Made by a program: the position numbers and the translations under genes. This document shows, piece after piece, positions 47,471 to 60,940 of a stretch of DNA of 64,000 bases. Numbering within the stretch: the stretch's first letter is position 1; each line of letters starts with the position of its first letter. Source of the DNA: Membranipora membranacea (Eukaryota; Bryozoa; Gymnolaemata; Cheilostomatida; Membraniporidae); the NCBI GenBank assembly GCA_914767715.1, contig OU612069.1, positions 25,789,387 to 25,853,386 of the forward strand. The letters are read 5' to 3'. Under the pieces are notes generated by a model. It was not told where the DNA came from, made no database searches, and was given only the letters and a program-made list of their open reading frames with translations.

Positions 47471-49229
47471 AGTATTAGTTAGTTTCAATATCATTTAAGT
47501 TGTATATTACTTACCCTTGCATTTATCCCTGTTATATATCGTGAAATTAATATTACATTATCCAAAGTATTGGTATATTATAGGGTTCTTCTTGGAGAAT
47601 ATTGCTTGAGATTCATTTACCACTCAGCTATGTGCTTGCTGTATGCCTGACTAACCTTACTTTACAGACCGACCATGGTAGCATAATATGCTACCATGGT
47701 CGGTCTGTAAAGTAAGAGTAGTGTGCAACCAGCCTTGGGATATAAACCCCAGCATTGATATATTACCTGATAGTAATGACAGTGAGGATGATTGATCACT
47801 ATGAAGAACAGGGGATGGTGAGTTAGTAAGGTCAGAAGCATACCAAGATTGTTTATAATATTAAGCATTTATAACTATTGAGTGTATTAGATAATTGAGA
47901 CTATGGAATACTTCAAAGATAAATATTAGTTAAAAAATTCTAATTCTGATCCTGATTTCGATTTTTGGCTCCTTTTCATTTTATGTGTGTAAAAAGTGGC
48001 TCAACTGTGCTTTGTGTATACATTTGTGTCAATAGGACATTGTTCAGCATTTGGATTAATTGTCTGTGTGGAGTTTTGAACCTTGAGGTGTTATGAGTAA
48101 TTAGGCATGGTCCTGCTGATGGACTGGCCTCAGCCAACGTGTTATATAGTTATTTAGGAACTGTCTCATTTGTTTTGTCAGATGTGAGACATCAGGAAAT
48201 GCAGTACAGATATAAGAAAAGACTTGAATTTTGTGAGTTTGAAAATTTATTAGTCGTTATCGAAGTGTGGATATAAATTATGATTGCAGAGATGGAGGGA
48301 TGTTTTGATCTGTGTGAGTCCTTAGAACCACCTGAAGTCTGGTATTCCGTCATCTTTGTTCATCTTCAAAATAACAATAACAATATTAATATTATCATAA
48401 TCACCTCAAGTCCACAATAAATGGTTCACCAACGTCACTTCCTTTTTACTTTGACATTCACAGTTTTTATTGGTATGACATACCTGATCACCTTCAAATG
48501 GTATAAGGCTGATGCCACAATTTAGCTGATATGCAAACTTTACCTTTGCAAAGGATAATGGATTGGTCATAAATCATAGGAGCTAACTTACTAAGGGTAC
48601 ACCTTGACATAACCGACAGGTATATCTCATTATACACATATGGAACATGCAGATTGACTGATATCCTTTTGTGCTCTATCCCCTCTTTTATGACAGGGAG
48701 CCTTTGTCTGTAGCGTCGAAGGGGTCTGTACTGTCTGCTTTGAAAAATAAAAAGTTAGCCATGTTGAGGTTTGGTGTCATCTGCTATGTAATTGAACATG
48801 TCATTTCCGGGAGCGGTGCTTCATAATTAATTTTGGGTTCCAATTTGGATTTTTTATTGATTTTCTTTCTACTATCAATAGTAAGATTCGAGTTAGCATG
48901 CGAGTTGTTTGTTTTATTGAGACTTAATTTGCCTGGAGAAAAAAGGTAGTGAAAGATGCCATGATCCGCATCCATCTTGTTCCTGGGTGATTTGGAATAT
49001 ATTTGTCCACTCAATGGGATAAGGTTCAGTTAAAAGGTTGAGTGTTAGATATGATGGTGATTATGGAGTTGTTCTGACACGTCAAGATAGCAGATTACTC
49101 CAACTATGACCCATAATGCAGTTTTTGGTTATGATCATGTTTTTCCCAGATACAAGTTCGCATTTTACTTGATGCATGATATGTTTTAGGAAATCTGAGG
49201 CCAGATTTCTTTGGAAGAAGGGGAAGTGC
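47471..49229 (+). other. Non-coding 3' region of element B
   Basis: About 1.76 kb lies between the protease and the 3' LTR with no supported coding frame. It contains a perfect palindrome at 47656-47716 and ends in the purine tract before the LTR. Confidence 0.6.
47656..47716. repeat. Perfect 61-nt palindrome
   Basis: Two exact 30-nt arms beginning CTTACTTTACAGACCGACCA meet at a single central base. It lies just downstream of the protease remnant. Confidence 0.95.
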
Positions 49230-51271
49230 TGTCAGTACCGAACATGGGCACTTGAGATAGGTAGTTATATAAAGCCAGCCACAGAAGTCAGAGGGTACAG
49301 ATAGATAGGAAAACAACTGCACCCAGTGAATTCCATGGTATTTAGTAATCACAAGCATAAACAACGAGCAGAGAGATACAGAAGTGACCCATCAAAGATG
49401 TAACAAAGACAACCGGAGCATCTAATCCGGTCAGAAAATAGGAATTCCATTGACGCAGTAATTTGGTTTTCAAATACGTCATAGTACTAAGTACCAAGTA
49501 ACCCCCAGGGTGACACGGAAGTAATAAATCATGGAATAACAACAACAAATTCAGCCCAAAAATAGAACAATAAATTCCAGAGGGTAGACTGAGGAACAGC
49601 AGCAATATACCACGTGACGTGACCACAGAACGGTTTCATATAACAAAGCCACAAGAGACACTAACCCACTTATCCTCTGACAGCTAATCAGACGACAACA
49701 AGCAGAGTCAGCACAAAAAACGGCACCTATATAAAGGCCGAAATTTTGAACAGTAAATCAGTACAGTTTAATTCTTTGAGCAGGACAGTCAACTTTTTAC
49801 ATAGCTAGTAAAAGATATTAGGCCTATAGTTTGATTTAATAAATTCTAGCTTTAGATCCGAGATTTTTGTTAGAACGCTAAAACTAAAGTGGAATCATTT
49901 GAATTACATTATCATTTTTTATAAGTATCAAGAAAATAAACCATACCTTTAGTAAATAAACTGTTGTAATTGATTTCTATGCATATAGTAATTGGCGAAG
50001 TAATTCGGGACAGTTTGTCAGGTACTCAGATGTTAGGTCAAATTCACTAAGAGTGTATAAGACATTTTTACAATCAACTGAAGTAAGTTGTGATTAATTG
50101 TTACTATAACACCACTCTGAAACAGGATTCAAAATTAACCTTAGGAGGTTTAATCATTGTGACCCACGGTTAACGCAGGTAATTCGCGTCGGTGCTCATA
50201 TCAAGTCGGAAATCATATTGAGTTTGAATCATAGATAAGTATCGTTGTGAACTACTGTTAAAAGCAGGACAGTAATAAGTAGTAGTCATATCTGCTTGGG
50301 GGTTAAATAGATTAAGTTTCGGAATAATAGTTTAGGATTAGATTCTTGTGTTTTAAAGAAGTAGGACGCTACCGATTTAAGAAAAGATACCTCTAATCTG
50401 TGAAACATTGATTCAACATTGAATAAAGAATTTGAACATCAATTTTAAAGTGACCACAGACTGATACCTCTTTCCTTCACTAGAAATTGGGTTGGAGTCT
50501 TTAGCTAATTTAACTTGGCTAAGAGGCCTGTGATACTGATACACCGCCTTGATTACCTGATTAGGCTTCCAGGCACTATACAGAGATCAAGTAGGTGCTC
50601 ATAATCAAAATCAGTCACCTAAGTTGAATAACAAAAATATCAAACGCACCTGAACACATTCATGAATAGCGATTGTGTCGTACTAACATTTAAAGATAAT
50701 ATTGATTTTGTGGTGCAAGAGCATTGTCTCAAAACTCATCAAGAGTTTTACTGTTAGAACAAGACAGGGGTCTTAGCAGGTTATTGGCAGGAACCTTTCA
50801 TAGACAGCTTGAAGGCAACTTCTAGTGAATTTAAGAAAAGGTCAGGCTCAATAACAACCCCTTAGTAAATTACTTTGTGGAGTAGTGGGAACCAGCTGTT
50901 CGTCACTAGAAATTAATAAGTTAAATACCTCGTACTCACCAGAGTGCTAGCATTACCAATTGGAACCACATTTTAATAGATTTGAGCGATCTTGTCTTTC
51001 CTCAGTGCATGAAAGAGGAGGTAACTCCAAATTAAAAATGCAAATAAATTACACAACAATAAAGTGACATTTAGAAGTGTCCGGAGTGCAAGATTTAAAA
51101 CCATTACTAGAACCATATTTAGAACCAAGTTTAAAAGTAGGACGGTTATAGAACAACTATACATACTAATAGTACACAGCATATACTTTAGTATAGGATA
51201 GTACCAATTCCGTTCCTCACGGCATATACTCTCTTAAAGTATATGCAGGACGGCAATTTCCGTTCCTCACA
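49230..51271 (+). repeat. 3' LTR of element B (2042 bp)
   Basis: It starts TGTCAGTACC and ends TTCCTCACA, and is collinear with 28967-26682 read on the minus strand. It has one copy of the 61-bp unit that is five-fold in the other LTR. TATA-like and GAGGAACGGAA motifs occur near its 3' end. Confidence 0.85.
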
Positions 51272-51275
51272 CAGA

Positions 51276-52210
51276 TATCCCTCTCTGAATTTAATCTTCC
51301 TACCAAAAACTCTCTGCCTATCACATTGAGCTGGGTAAATTTTTGCTAAAAATACAAAGAACTTTGTCGGTTCCTTCATCTATTCTAAAAATGTGATAAA
51401 GTATCCCCCACCTATGATCTGAAAAGCGCTAACCTTCCTTAAAAAAACTAAAAGTCTTCCTTGCACATTTTAATATCCGATAATCGTAGTACTCCCAGGA
51501 GCGCACCAATTATATATTTGGCTATTATACCTATCACTGTTGTAACATTGCTTTTATCAAACTGAGATGTACTGGTAAACCAAATTACAGCTCTCTTTAT
51601 TATTCCTTGCCTATTGGCTAGTATCAAAGTGTCACTGCAAAGGGCTGATTAGTGCCAGTTTCAGTTTTGGAAGCTCGCTGCACATACTGTTCAGGAGATA
51701 GTTTACAGCCTCACACTTCTAGGATGAATTCTAGTTTCTAGGATGTATCACTCCCTCAGCACTTCAGCCTGCGCGATCTCTTTTTTTTCCTAAACAGGCA
51801 TTTCAGGCTTTGTATGTCATTATGTCATATATTTGACCCAAACCCCCAAGTAGAACAGCCACCCACCCCCAAATTTGATTGATTACCACGCTTTAGTCTG
51901 TTCGGAGTTACCCCCTTCTGCTGGGGTAACGCCATACCAAAGGTGTCAAGTTATTATAGATAGTTGTGAGTTTTCCAAGCTCTCTTTTTTATATTGAGTT
52001 TTGCTATGCTTACGTATTTACCAGTTTAATTGGGACTTTCTAATTTTGATGCATTAGTTCATTTCGTTCATCAGACTTTAAAAGTGTGATCTGCACTGTG
52101 CACCGACAATCTTGTCTAATTACATTAAGCAAGATAAAATAATTAATGTCACCTGACTAAGACATATACTGTTCCCAAACTGCTTCTTCATAATTTTATT
52201 CTCTTCTCTA
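51276..52210. other. Region without visible genes
   Basis: No exon, RNA gene or repeat was recognised between the retroelement and the next LINE tail. Confidence 0.5.
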
Positions 52211-52214
52211 GATA

Positions 52215-52920
52215 TATATACTTTTATTGTCAATCTACAATCATCTTTAGGAATGTTTTTCATGCAGTGACAGAACAAAAAACAAACTTAAGCGGAGAGA
52301 AATAGACATTAAATGATAAATTATTATTATCTTTGTTACTAACCATGGTAGCAGACTAAAAATTTGGGTCTTTGTAGAAAAAGAAGAGGCATCCTGGGTA
52401 TAAAAAGTGAAATATAAAAACTGATCAGTTTAGTTTTTTCTTTATAATTAATACAGTTGGCATTGCTATACTTCATTAGTACTGTGCTCGATCTCAGATC
52501 TTAGTCTGGCTGATCAGCTTAGAGTAGAAGGGATTGGCTGTAGCAGTTTGTTGTTGCAGTGTGCTGGGTTTCCGATTTTTCTAGCGTAATCAGTACATGA
52601 TTTATCTAGAAATTTGGCGAGCGAGATGATGTTAAGAGCAGACAGGTGCTCTTCATAGCTATCGTGGCCCGGGCAGATGATTTTCAGAGAGAGACTTTCT
52701 AAGCTGGTTAGTCGCTCAAGTGCGTCTACTGTTGTCATCGGATACCACACTGGACTTGCATACATCATTATAGGTCGTATGCAGGTCACGTAGTATTTGG
52801 TGAGGATGTTGTATGGGATTCCAGCCCGCTTGAGTTTGAGCAGTACGAACGTCTTGGGTCTGACCCGGCTCCCGATTTGGATCACATGTTGCTCGAAGCT
52901 AAGGTGATCATCAATTTTTA
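52215..52920 (-). mobile_element. LINE 3' fragment (C-terminal reverse transcriptase region)
   Basis: The minus-strand frame 52885-52514 encodes the C-terminal part of a non-LTR retrotransposon polyprotein, with the pattern YVTCIRPIMMYASPVW and LKIICPGHD. The 3' flank at 52215-52290 shares GTCAATCTACAATCATCT with 2858-2875, so it may be the same family as the fragment in intron 3 of the vWA gene. The catalytic RT core is missing. Confidence 0.8.
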
Positions 52921-53246
52921 CACATTTCTTATTAGATTACAAATTAATTAATAACACATTCCTTGGACCAGTGTATGTTTTTTCGAATACTATAAAATAT
53001 ATGATCTTTATTGCGAGACAAGCAGCAGCTGTGTTGAGTTTAAGTTGTGGTGTATTACAGCTACAACACAATGAAAATGTTACAATGTTGGCAGCAAATT
53101 TAGCAAATCAAAAGTTCAATGTAGAGCAGAGTGTGTGTGTATAATATCGACGACAAGGCAGCAATATTTCAATACTAAGTGTAGTTTTCGGTGCATGAGG
53201 AAAAATGAATAAATATATATCTGATCATAGAACAGCTACATGACAA

Positions 53247-53654
53247 ATGTTTACAAGGGGTCGGGCTGTAGCATTACTGAACTTTTGGACAAATTCAAAC
53301 ATGAGAAATTGTTTCCATCAATCATTACATAAATTGCCATATGCTTGTTCAGATCCAGATATGTTCCTCTCGAGCATGTCTAGCAAGACTATAAGCGATA
53401 TGGATATCAGAAACACTAGCAACGCCATCCCCAAAATAGAAGTCTTATGCAATCAAATCTCTAGCCTGTACACTGAAACTGTTCGCAGTATCATAATAAT
53501 CATTAGCTATAGCTTGCAGTCCATAGGCAGCACAAGCTGGGGTGCTGGTAGCTCTGTACAAATGCACAGTCATTCGATAATCAAGGATATCACTCATGAT
53601 CAGATCAGAAAACTACATGAAATGAAGGAAATCACGCTGATACTGGGCTACTGA
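53247..53654 (+). other. Unrecognised 135-codon frame overlapping a dispersed repeat
   Basis: The first ~110 bp (GCTGTAGCATTACTGAACTT onward) match the repeat at 18690-18790, so the methionine end of the frame is repeat-derived. The rest is Ser/Ile-rich with no recognised domain and no clear splice sites. It may be a by-product of the repeat. Confidence 0.3.
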
Positions 53655-54169
53655 GAATTGATATAACATGTTTTCAATGTCACACATGATAGCCACGTTA
53701 TTCTTTCATTTTGCCCACTAGTGTATTGAGATGATCAGGACCTTGTACACACAGTCGTTTAGTGATATACCCTGGTGTATTGCACTATAGCCAAATACTA
53801 CCAAATACGTATTTTGTCCTTTGGATGCTTTACACCGAAGTGTGGTATATACCAGCTTAGGCCAGTGTTTGGAAGATCGGGTGGTATTGTTTCAGCCTCA
53901 TCAATTTGAACCATATTTGTCATGAACTTGTCAAGTACTGTGATTTATAGGTGAATGAATTGAGTTGAATTTATTTTGGTAATTGTGTTAGAAACACAAT
54001 ACAATTTAGGCGTGAACCATATTTCTCTCAGTTGTTTAGAAGACGAACACAAAAAGGCACAAAGCTGCACAAAAATTTTGATGTTCTAGTTTTTGGCATG
54101 ATCAAACATTTACGGTTACTTTTATAACCAGTTGCGTAAAATGTGTCTATCATCCACGATAAAATGTTA

Positions 54170-54905
54170 AGCTAAATTAAAAATACTCATGTCAACAAAA
54201 CAGTCGGCTTCAAAAATTTAGCTCTTTTTCAAAAAGACTTACAAACATATTCTCTTGTCTTTCTGTAGCGCCAGTGTACCAGAGTTCGATATTATAGGTA
54301 ACAATGGGTTGGATCAGTGATTGGATAAAATTATTTTGTTGATACTGGTTCGGTTTAAAATGTTTGAATCTAGAAAAAGCATAAAATCTTTTTTTTTTTC
54401 AGTTTACTATAGACATATTCAGTGTTTGAGCACCATCACAGTCCCTAGGTATTTAAAACTATCTACCTTCTCTATTGGACTACCATTTATAAAAATATAG
54501 TCGTTTAAGGCACAGGATTTGCTAAAATTCACAACCATCTCTTTGGTTTTCGCTGTGTTAAGAATAAGATTCACAGAGGAACATTGCTCAGTAAAAGGTT
54601 AAAAGGTTTGTGATGTAGTTGGCTGTTTGAAGTTCAAGTCCTATGATTGCCATGTCATCAGCATATTTAATAACCTTCACATTATCACAGTTTAATTTGA
54701 TATAATCAGTGTACACAGAAAACAAAATAGGAGATAAAACACAACCTTGTGGGCAGCCAATATCACAGCTCAGCTTTTTAGATTGCGCATTCCCAACATT
54801 TACAAAGTTAGGATCGAGTTTGGTATTCATCCTTTTCAGAACAGCATCACGATTGTTTGGAATTTGTTTCAACTGACAGCTTTTTAAACCACCATTCTGC
54901 CTAAA
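54170..54905 (-). mobile_element. Decayed LINE reverse transcriptase fragment
   Basis: The minus-strand frame 54872-54588 has GCPQGCVLSPILFSVYTDY (motif B) and VIKYADDMAIIG (motif C). Further broken frames (to about 54200) contain LNTAKTKEMVV, FKYLG and a YTGATERQ-like C-terminal segment. Stops and frameshifts are frequent, so it is dead. The 5' part is absent. Confidence 0.85.
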
Positions 54906-56150
54906 GTGCCAGTCAAATTATTTCCGATAGAGTAAATCTCAATTCACTTGCATATAAAATCATTGCAATGCAAAAAATGTGGATAGCACAGTGTTGTTAC
55001 ATCATGAGCAATTTACTGGAATGGGAAATACAAAGCCTGTAGTTTCCGGTTGTGAGTATTTGTATTATTATGGATAATACAATAGGATTCTTGTATTGTA
55101 TGAAGACATCACAGAGTATAACATTTGAGCACGTGCAATAAAACCGGAAAAGAAGAAAAAGGTTATCTAGGTTCACTTCTAATGTGAGATTCAACCATCA
55201 TGTAAATCATGTATAATACAAGGTTACACTGCTTATTCTGACCTAAATACTAGTTTGACATTTTGTGACATGAAAGATACTAAGATAGTTATTCAATGAA
55301 ATATATTTTTATGGATATTTTTAGTAATTTTCTAATGCTATAGCTGCCTGTTTTTGCCATTTTTTTGTGCCATCCCAAAAATGTTGAAGGGATTATTGAT
55401 AGTGACTATTCAATATATGCGTCAGCTTACAATTTATAAATGCATATTCAATATATGCCTCAAATATAGCTTATCGTTTTTTGACTACCGTTTTTACCCT
55501 AATTAAAATGTGCATTGATAATAAAACATTAAACAATAATTTGGTTTGCAATGTGTTTTATTAGCAAAGAAAAAAAAGGATGAAAAAAGCAGTGTAATAC
55601 AAATAAAGCATAAAGATAGTAATGATGTAGATTTGACATTTTGTTTATTTCTAATTTTAGTTTTAAAATATGGTGATGATCATTGTCTGTTTAATTTTCT
55701 TTTTCTTCTGTATGCTGAATCATAGATTGTAACTTTATTCACAACAGCCTTCACAAATCTCAAAGAACTTCTTCATCTCTGAAAATGAAGGAGAGACTGT
55801 AAATTCGAACAAGCTATTGCTGATGTAAATTACTGAATCCAACTTGTAAAAAAACATGGATTAGACAAATTAATGAATGTGGATGGTAAAAGAGATTTCA
55901 GGGATAATTAACCGTTGTGCCATCAGTTAGCCATCATCATTAAAAAATATCATCAATTAATCATCATTATTAATCATCATTACTAATTGTGAATGAACAT
56001 GAATATTTGCATTTCTACTTTTGCAGCTTTTGGGAAAATAAAATAAGCAAAGGCATCTTTTTCACGGTGTGGGCATCGGAATGATTTTCTCAAGCTGCCA
56101 AAGGGTAGTCCTTGAACGTGTCGAAATTTATATTACTCTTCCTTGGTGTA
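54906..56150. other. Gene-free AT-rich region
   Basis: It contains a simple ATCATTA-rich stretch at about 55925-55990 and short direct repeats of ATTCAATATATGC (55408, 55447). No coding evidence was found. Confidence 0.5.
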
Positions 56151-56159
56151 TTGATTTGA

Positions 56160-56620
56160 AATGAATACTGGGACAAATGGAAAGGTGTGGCGAACTCCTG
56201 TGAGGATTCCCTGTTGGTTGCGCCAGATGTTCCAGCCATGCAAGTCAGTCGCTGGTCAATGCGGGCCGGTTGAGGTGAAGGGTTTTAAATTTGACATAGA
56301 CCGATGTCTACATTTAGCTGGCTTATTGTTTTAGTTTGATTTGCCCGATTTTTTTGTGGTCGATTGTTTTATAGCGCTTGAATTGGTTTGAGAGGAAACG
56401 CTCTTTTTAGCGTGCTGTTGGAAGCCAGAGTTGGGTGATGAGGTGGTGTGTCTGGCCAACGCGCCAAACAGTGAAAAAGCCGCCTGCGCAGTCGAGGCAC
56501 CGTTGGCCATCAGTAGTTGTCAGGGTTGTGATATATGCGTTTTTACCATCGTTGTCATGTTGATAGAGCTTGAAGTGCTGGTTGCACCGATAGCCATCCA
56601 AATTTAAGATGGCAGTGTTC
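56160..56620 (-). other. GC-richer block with an unrecognised 64-codon frame
   Basis: The minus-strand frame 56601-56407 (MDGYRCNQHFKLYQ start) lies in a block more GC-rich than its surroundings. It has three cysteines and no recognised domain. It could be an exon, a processed pseudogene piece or part of an unknown repeat. Confidence 0.25.
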
Positions 56621-58560
56621 CGTCGTCTGAATGTTTTTATTTATATATATTATATTTATTATTACATGAAGTCAAAGGCTTTAGGAAATTTAAGGAACAT
56701 GATAGTATCCGAGTCTCAGCAATCCTTGTATTTGGTATATCACACAGGTGCTGCACCATACCACCTCCTTTTTATACTTGTTCATAATTTGCTCAATTAT
56801 CTTTAGCTATCAATTTTAGTCATGAGCATATTCCATATTCTTATTCCACGTTACCTGTACATCCATATGATTGACAATGGTTTGTTGAATTTGCAGGACC
56901 TTGCAATTATAGTCCCATCTTTGACACTTGCGTAATAGAACTGTGAAAGCATAACCCCAAGTTAGACCCATGTTTCAAAACTACATACATGCAATCTAGT
57001 TTTTGATGTGAACAACCAAGAATATTAGAAGTACCTTTAACAAATTATAACGATGAAAGCCTCAGGCATGATTGAGCTATGTGCATGGAACAATATTTTT
57101 TTCAGAGGCTGCACACTGATTTGAGGGCCATCCTGGAAAGATAGTCACAAAATAAAATGTCATTGTTAGTTAAACATCTAGGATCCAAATACAGTGGTGT
57201 GCATGCCAGGGGAGATTTCTAGCTTTTAATTTTAACCATGCCAACTTTTACTAACCAGTGCACCAAGGGCACAAACCCCCCGTGGAGGCCCGGCCGCCAA
57301 AGCCTAGAGAGCAAATGGTATTTAATGGGTTTTGGAGAAGTTTATATTCAAGCAGATTGCTGAAAGCATAATACAGTCAACCTAGATATGCCATCTTCGA
57401 CCTCGATCTTCATCTCGAATGCAATCAAGGGTTGGCTCTGGATTTGGTTTGTTATGATTTATCTCATCATACATTCAAGGTGCATGTCGATTAGAACAGG
57501 GAGAATTCTCCCTCAGTTGATTAAGCGTGACATAGATATTCCACTTTTAATCCATACGACAAAACCCTAATCAGATGCCTATATATCAATGATGTGTCAA
57601 GCTTCAGCAGACACAGCTGGATTTTATAATGAAAAAAATAGGGCGCTCTTGCTGACTTAAGAACAAGACAAAAATCACAGATTAGTGGGGGCTTATAGAT
57701 TTTGAGCAAATGTGGCCTCGGTTCAATTGGTTTGTTGGCACCCTTTTGATTATTTTCAATAACACCTGGGTAATACAATTCACTGCTAACCTTCTGATCC
57801 CTACTGTCGAGTAAAGTTGACCATTGACTGTCTATCCATATCCTACAAAATTGTCTATGTCAATAAACATTTATCATCTAATATCATTATTTACCTGATA
57901 TTAATGGAATAATGAATATAATAGGTTGTGTATTATATAACTTGGGGTCAAATGAGTGGCCCGGCCTGTGTGGCCATATGCTAGAATCCGGCCCTGGCGC
58001 ATACTACTACACAACGGTTGTAAGCTAAGAACGTGAGTGGAGTGTTGATTGTTCTCTAGTACACACTGTTCATAGATGGCCCTAGCAGCATGAACCTGAT
58101 TCTGTGTGTTGATGAGCATTACATTACATACTTCTACTACTAATGAATTCCACAGACTCATTCCCAGGGTGTTTTAAGTTGGGCTTATTTCACCGGTTCC
58201 ATCAGGTAGCTCTGACATCTAAGATTATATCTGCAAAAGTAGATTTATTTTGACACATACTGGATACTATAATAGAAGACATGAACTCACTGGAACCCCT
58301 ATTATTTCATCTTTATTTCATCTACAAAAATATAATTTGATAAGATATAAACTGACAGAACCCTGATATATGATATTAATTGTGAGAGTTGTGTTAGTGG
58401 TTGTTGTTCCTGGGTGGAGACACACAGGTATTGGGGCAAAATATTAACCACTCAAAAAAATGTTCTCCCCTGCGACATCTAGTCTTGTAGTGTAAAAATG
58501 GAATCTAACCTTTTGTCAAACAAGCTCTTTAAAACCGGAGCTCCTTAGGGAGCCAAACTA
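56621..58560. other. Region without supported genes
   Basis: Frames at 57388-57570 (+), 57521-57778 (-) and 57901-58161 (-) have no recognised domain and no convincing splice sites. Confidence 0.4.
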
Positions 58561-58584
58561 GGACACTAGTTGTGGATGATATAA

Positions 58585-59100
58585 ATGAACAATCTTAACC
58601 CTCAGTCCAAAACTGAAAAAATTGTTGGTGACATCACTACGTATAATATTGTATACAAATATGATGTAAAAAATGGTAGTCAACAACTGCAGCAAGACCT
58701 CAACAACCTTTCTGACGGGGCGAATACCAACAATAATATGATGCTAAATACCAGCAAACCACGTCCATTGAGAATCTCACATCAAGAACGGCAGACACTA
58801 TTATAATGGCATAAATGGGACAACAATCATGGAGACAGAATTTATAGCAAATTTCTTGGTATCATTCTCGTCAAACGCCTTAATTTCAGCACTTATCACT
58901 GATGGTAGCATGGAGGCACTTGAAATGATCCAAAAACTAGTCCTTCTGATTATCCGTCCTACCAACTGCTATGAGAGGAGTTTGTCAGAGTTGGTCTATC
59001 GAACATATCTCATGACAGGAGCGCTGCATATTATCAGAAGATCCTTGGAGATAAGCAACATCGTCTGAACTGTACAATTTAATCAAACAGCTTTACACTA
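58585..59100 (+). mobile_element. Decayed LINE fragment
   Basis: The plus-strand frame 58585-58806 contains a YDVKNGSQQLQQDLNNLSDG segment followed by NNNMMLNTSK, typical of the region just after the YADD motif of non-LTR reverse transcriptases. The YADD itself is not preserved. Downstream frames are broken; an LGII-like stretch is followed by scattered remains. It is a dead fragment. Confidence 0.65.
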
Positions 59101-60870
59101 CACTCTACAATCGCCAGAGCTGTGTACCTAAGTACCCCAATTCTTATTTAAAAAAATTTTATTGGCATAATTTTCATTCGATGAGAATGTTTTACAAAAT
59201 CAGCCTTCCAAGAAAACAAAAAGGGAAAAAAACCAAAAACTTTCAATCAAGATAACGAAAAAGATAATTAGAAGAAAATGAGTGAATGATTTATATTTGA
59301 TTATTGAACGTAAATTATATGGAATATTGTTAAAAGTAGATATTATCTAAAAAGTTATTTGAAGTTGGGTGTAGCTTGAACATGTCTCTCGGACTGAAAT
59401 TGCGCGAAAAAATAAAATGTTCTAACAAAAGTGTTGGACATTTCATGTTCATCAATTGATGTCCAGTAATGCTAGTAAAATAGCTTTTTTGTGCATGCAT
59501 TAATAGTGTCACACTACACTTTTGAAAACTTTTCTTTTTGTTGATATAAAATTATTCATCATTATTTGTTATAAACCCATTGGTTTCTGTGAGAGTTGCA
59601 ATAAGTTATTATCTTCTTATTTTCCCAAACCAAATGGCTGATATCATAGAAATCATTTTTGAGTGTAGCATGATGTTACACGACCCATCTCTTGGTTATC
59701 AGTCAAGGAACAGTGGAATATTGTTGTCAGAGACTAGTTTTTTTTCTAAACTCTTAAATATATCTCAACATTGAAACATTTTATTTTTAGCTGAGTTTTC
59801 ACATCATGGGGAATGGCGATGGTATAGCAAATGGCCAAACTGGCGCTCAGATCCGTGACATTCACATTATTAATACAGCGCTCTAGCCGACTGTCTTATT
59901 TGGCATGATATAACATAAGCAATTGTGTTACTGCTTACAAACATGATGTTCAATTTTTTAGAGGAACTGATTGTTGAAGAAGTGATAATCCTACAAATAC
60001 ACACTTGTCAAACCTTGAAAATACTAAGCCCTCTGTCAACAGGCAAGCAAGGTTGAGGATAAAATTGTGAAGGCTTTCAAATCCTTAATATGCGTATGCT
60101 GCAAAGACAATATGTGTTAGTATAGCATGGACGAGATTTCCTGACGATTTAAGAAAGTTTCTGGTGGCGTTGCAATCTAATCTAATTTATTGCCAGCAGT
60201 GCTTACCGCCGACCAGTTAGTTATGATGGTTCACAAATGTACGGCAGCTGTCCTATTCCGAATGGGATAATTTTAATTGTAGTAACAAACGCTCTGATAT
60301 CTGCCATATCAACTCCACTATTTGGTCTTCTTTATATATATTGAATATTTGGCAAGAGCAAATTTTGCTTATGTGATTAATCTAAAAGTTTTAGTGCGAT
60401 AAAGAGAAATTTTCATTGCATTTATGGAAATAAGTTAATGATAGAAAACTAGATAAAAATAAGCCCAGTTTTTTAAGTTCATGTGATAATTAGTTGATGG
60501 ATGAGATGAGGCATCATCAGCCTTGTCAGGGGGACAGAAGAAGTGACCTTGTGACAAGGCTAATCTATAATACTCTGAGATATATATGAGTGTCCCATTT
60601 CAAGATGAACATTTGCTAATGCATATTGTAGCGTCACCCTTCAAATCACCCCAAGTCGGAACATCCCATACCTTCAAGAATTGTGTTCAAAGAGAAAGCC
60701 AATACACACAGTCTGCAATCTGAATACACTCGATTTTTAACTTGACATTGCTCATTTTATTGATATTTGAACTCAATTTAAGTGGCATTAAATTGTGCAC
60801 TTTGTAAAAAAACTTGCCAGTCTGTTGAACAAAGATAACTAAAAATGTCAACTGTATTGAAGATACAACA
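59101..60870. other. Gene-free AT-rich region
   Basis: Only chance frames such as 59330-59512 and 59580-59774 are present. No supported feature was seen. Confidence 0.5.
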
Positions 60871-60882
60871 TTGTTATGTATT

Positions 60883-60889
60883 TAATGTT
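60883..60889 (-). terminator. Possible polyadenylation signal
   Basis: ATTAAAT on the minus strand lies about 55 bp past the stop codon of the cysteine-rich precursor gene. It is a common variant of AATAAA. Confidence 0.4.
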
Positions 60890-60940
60890 GCAGTCATGAT
60901 CGGTGTCAGAAATCGTCTTTTGCTCTTTTCACTCTTCTCA

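Larger units (their letters stand above)
44677..51271 (+). mobile_element. LTR retroelement B with env-like and protease ORFs
   Basis: The insertion starts with the first ~133 bp of the LTR (TGTCAGTACC at 44677) and then jumps to the end of gag. It continues through a spacer, an env-like frame, a retropepsin frame and 1.7 kb of non-coding DNA to an intact 3' LTR (49230-51271). CAGA flanks both ends (44673-44676 and 51272-51275), a 4-bp target duplication. A purine-rich tract (GGAAGAAGGGGAAG) precedes the LTR at 49212-49227. No RT, RNase H or integrase is visible. All ORFs carry breaks, so it is an inactive copy. Confidence 0.85.

Noticed and set aside
48784-49626. Minus-strand frames within element B and its LTR
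   Set aside because: The LTR frames are mirrored in the other LTR and have no domain; they are composition by-products.
52215-52290. Regulatory element shared with 2.85 kb
   Set aside because: Both copies sit at the 3' side of decayed LINE fragments, so a shared LINE tail is the simpler explanation.
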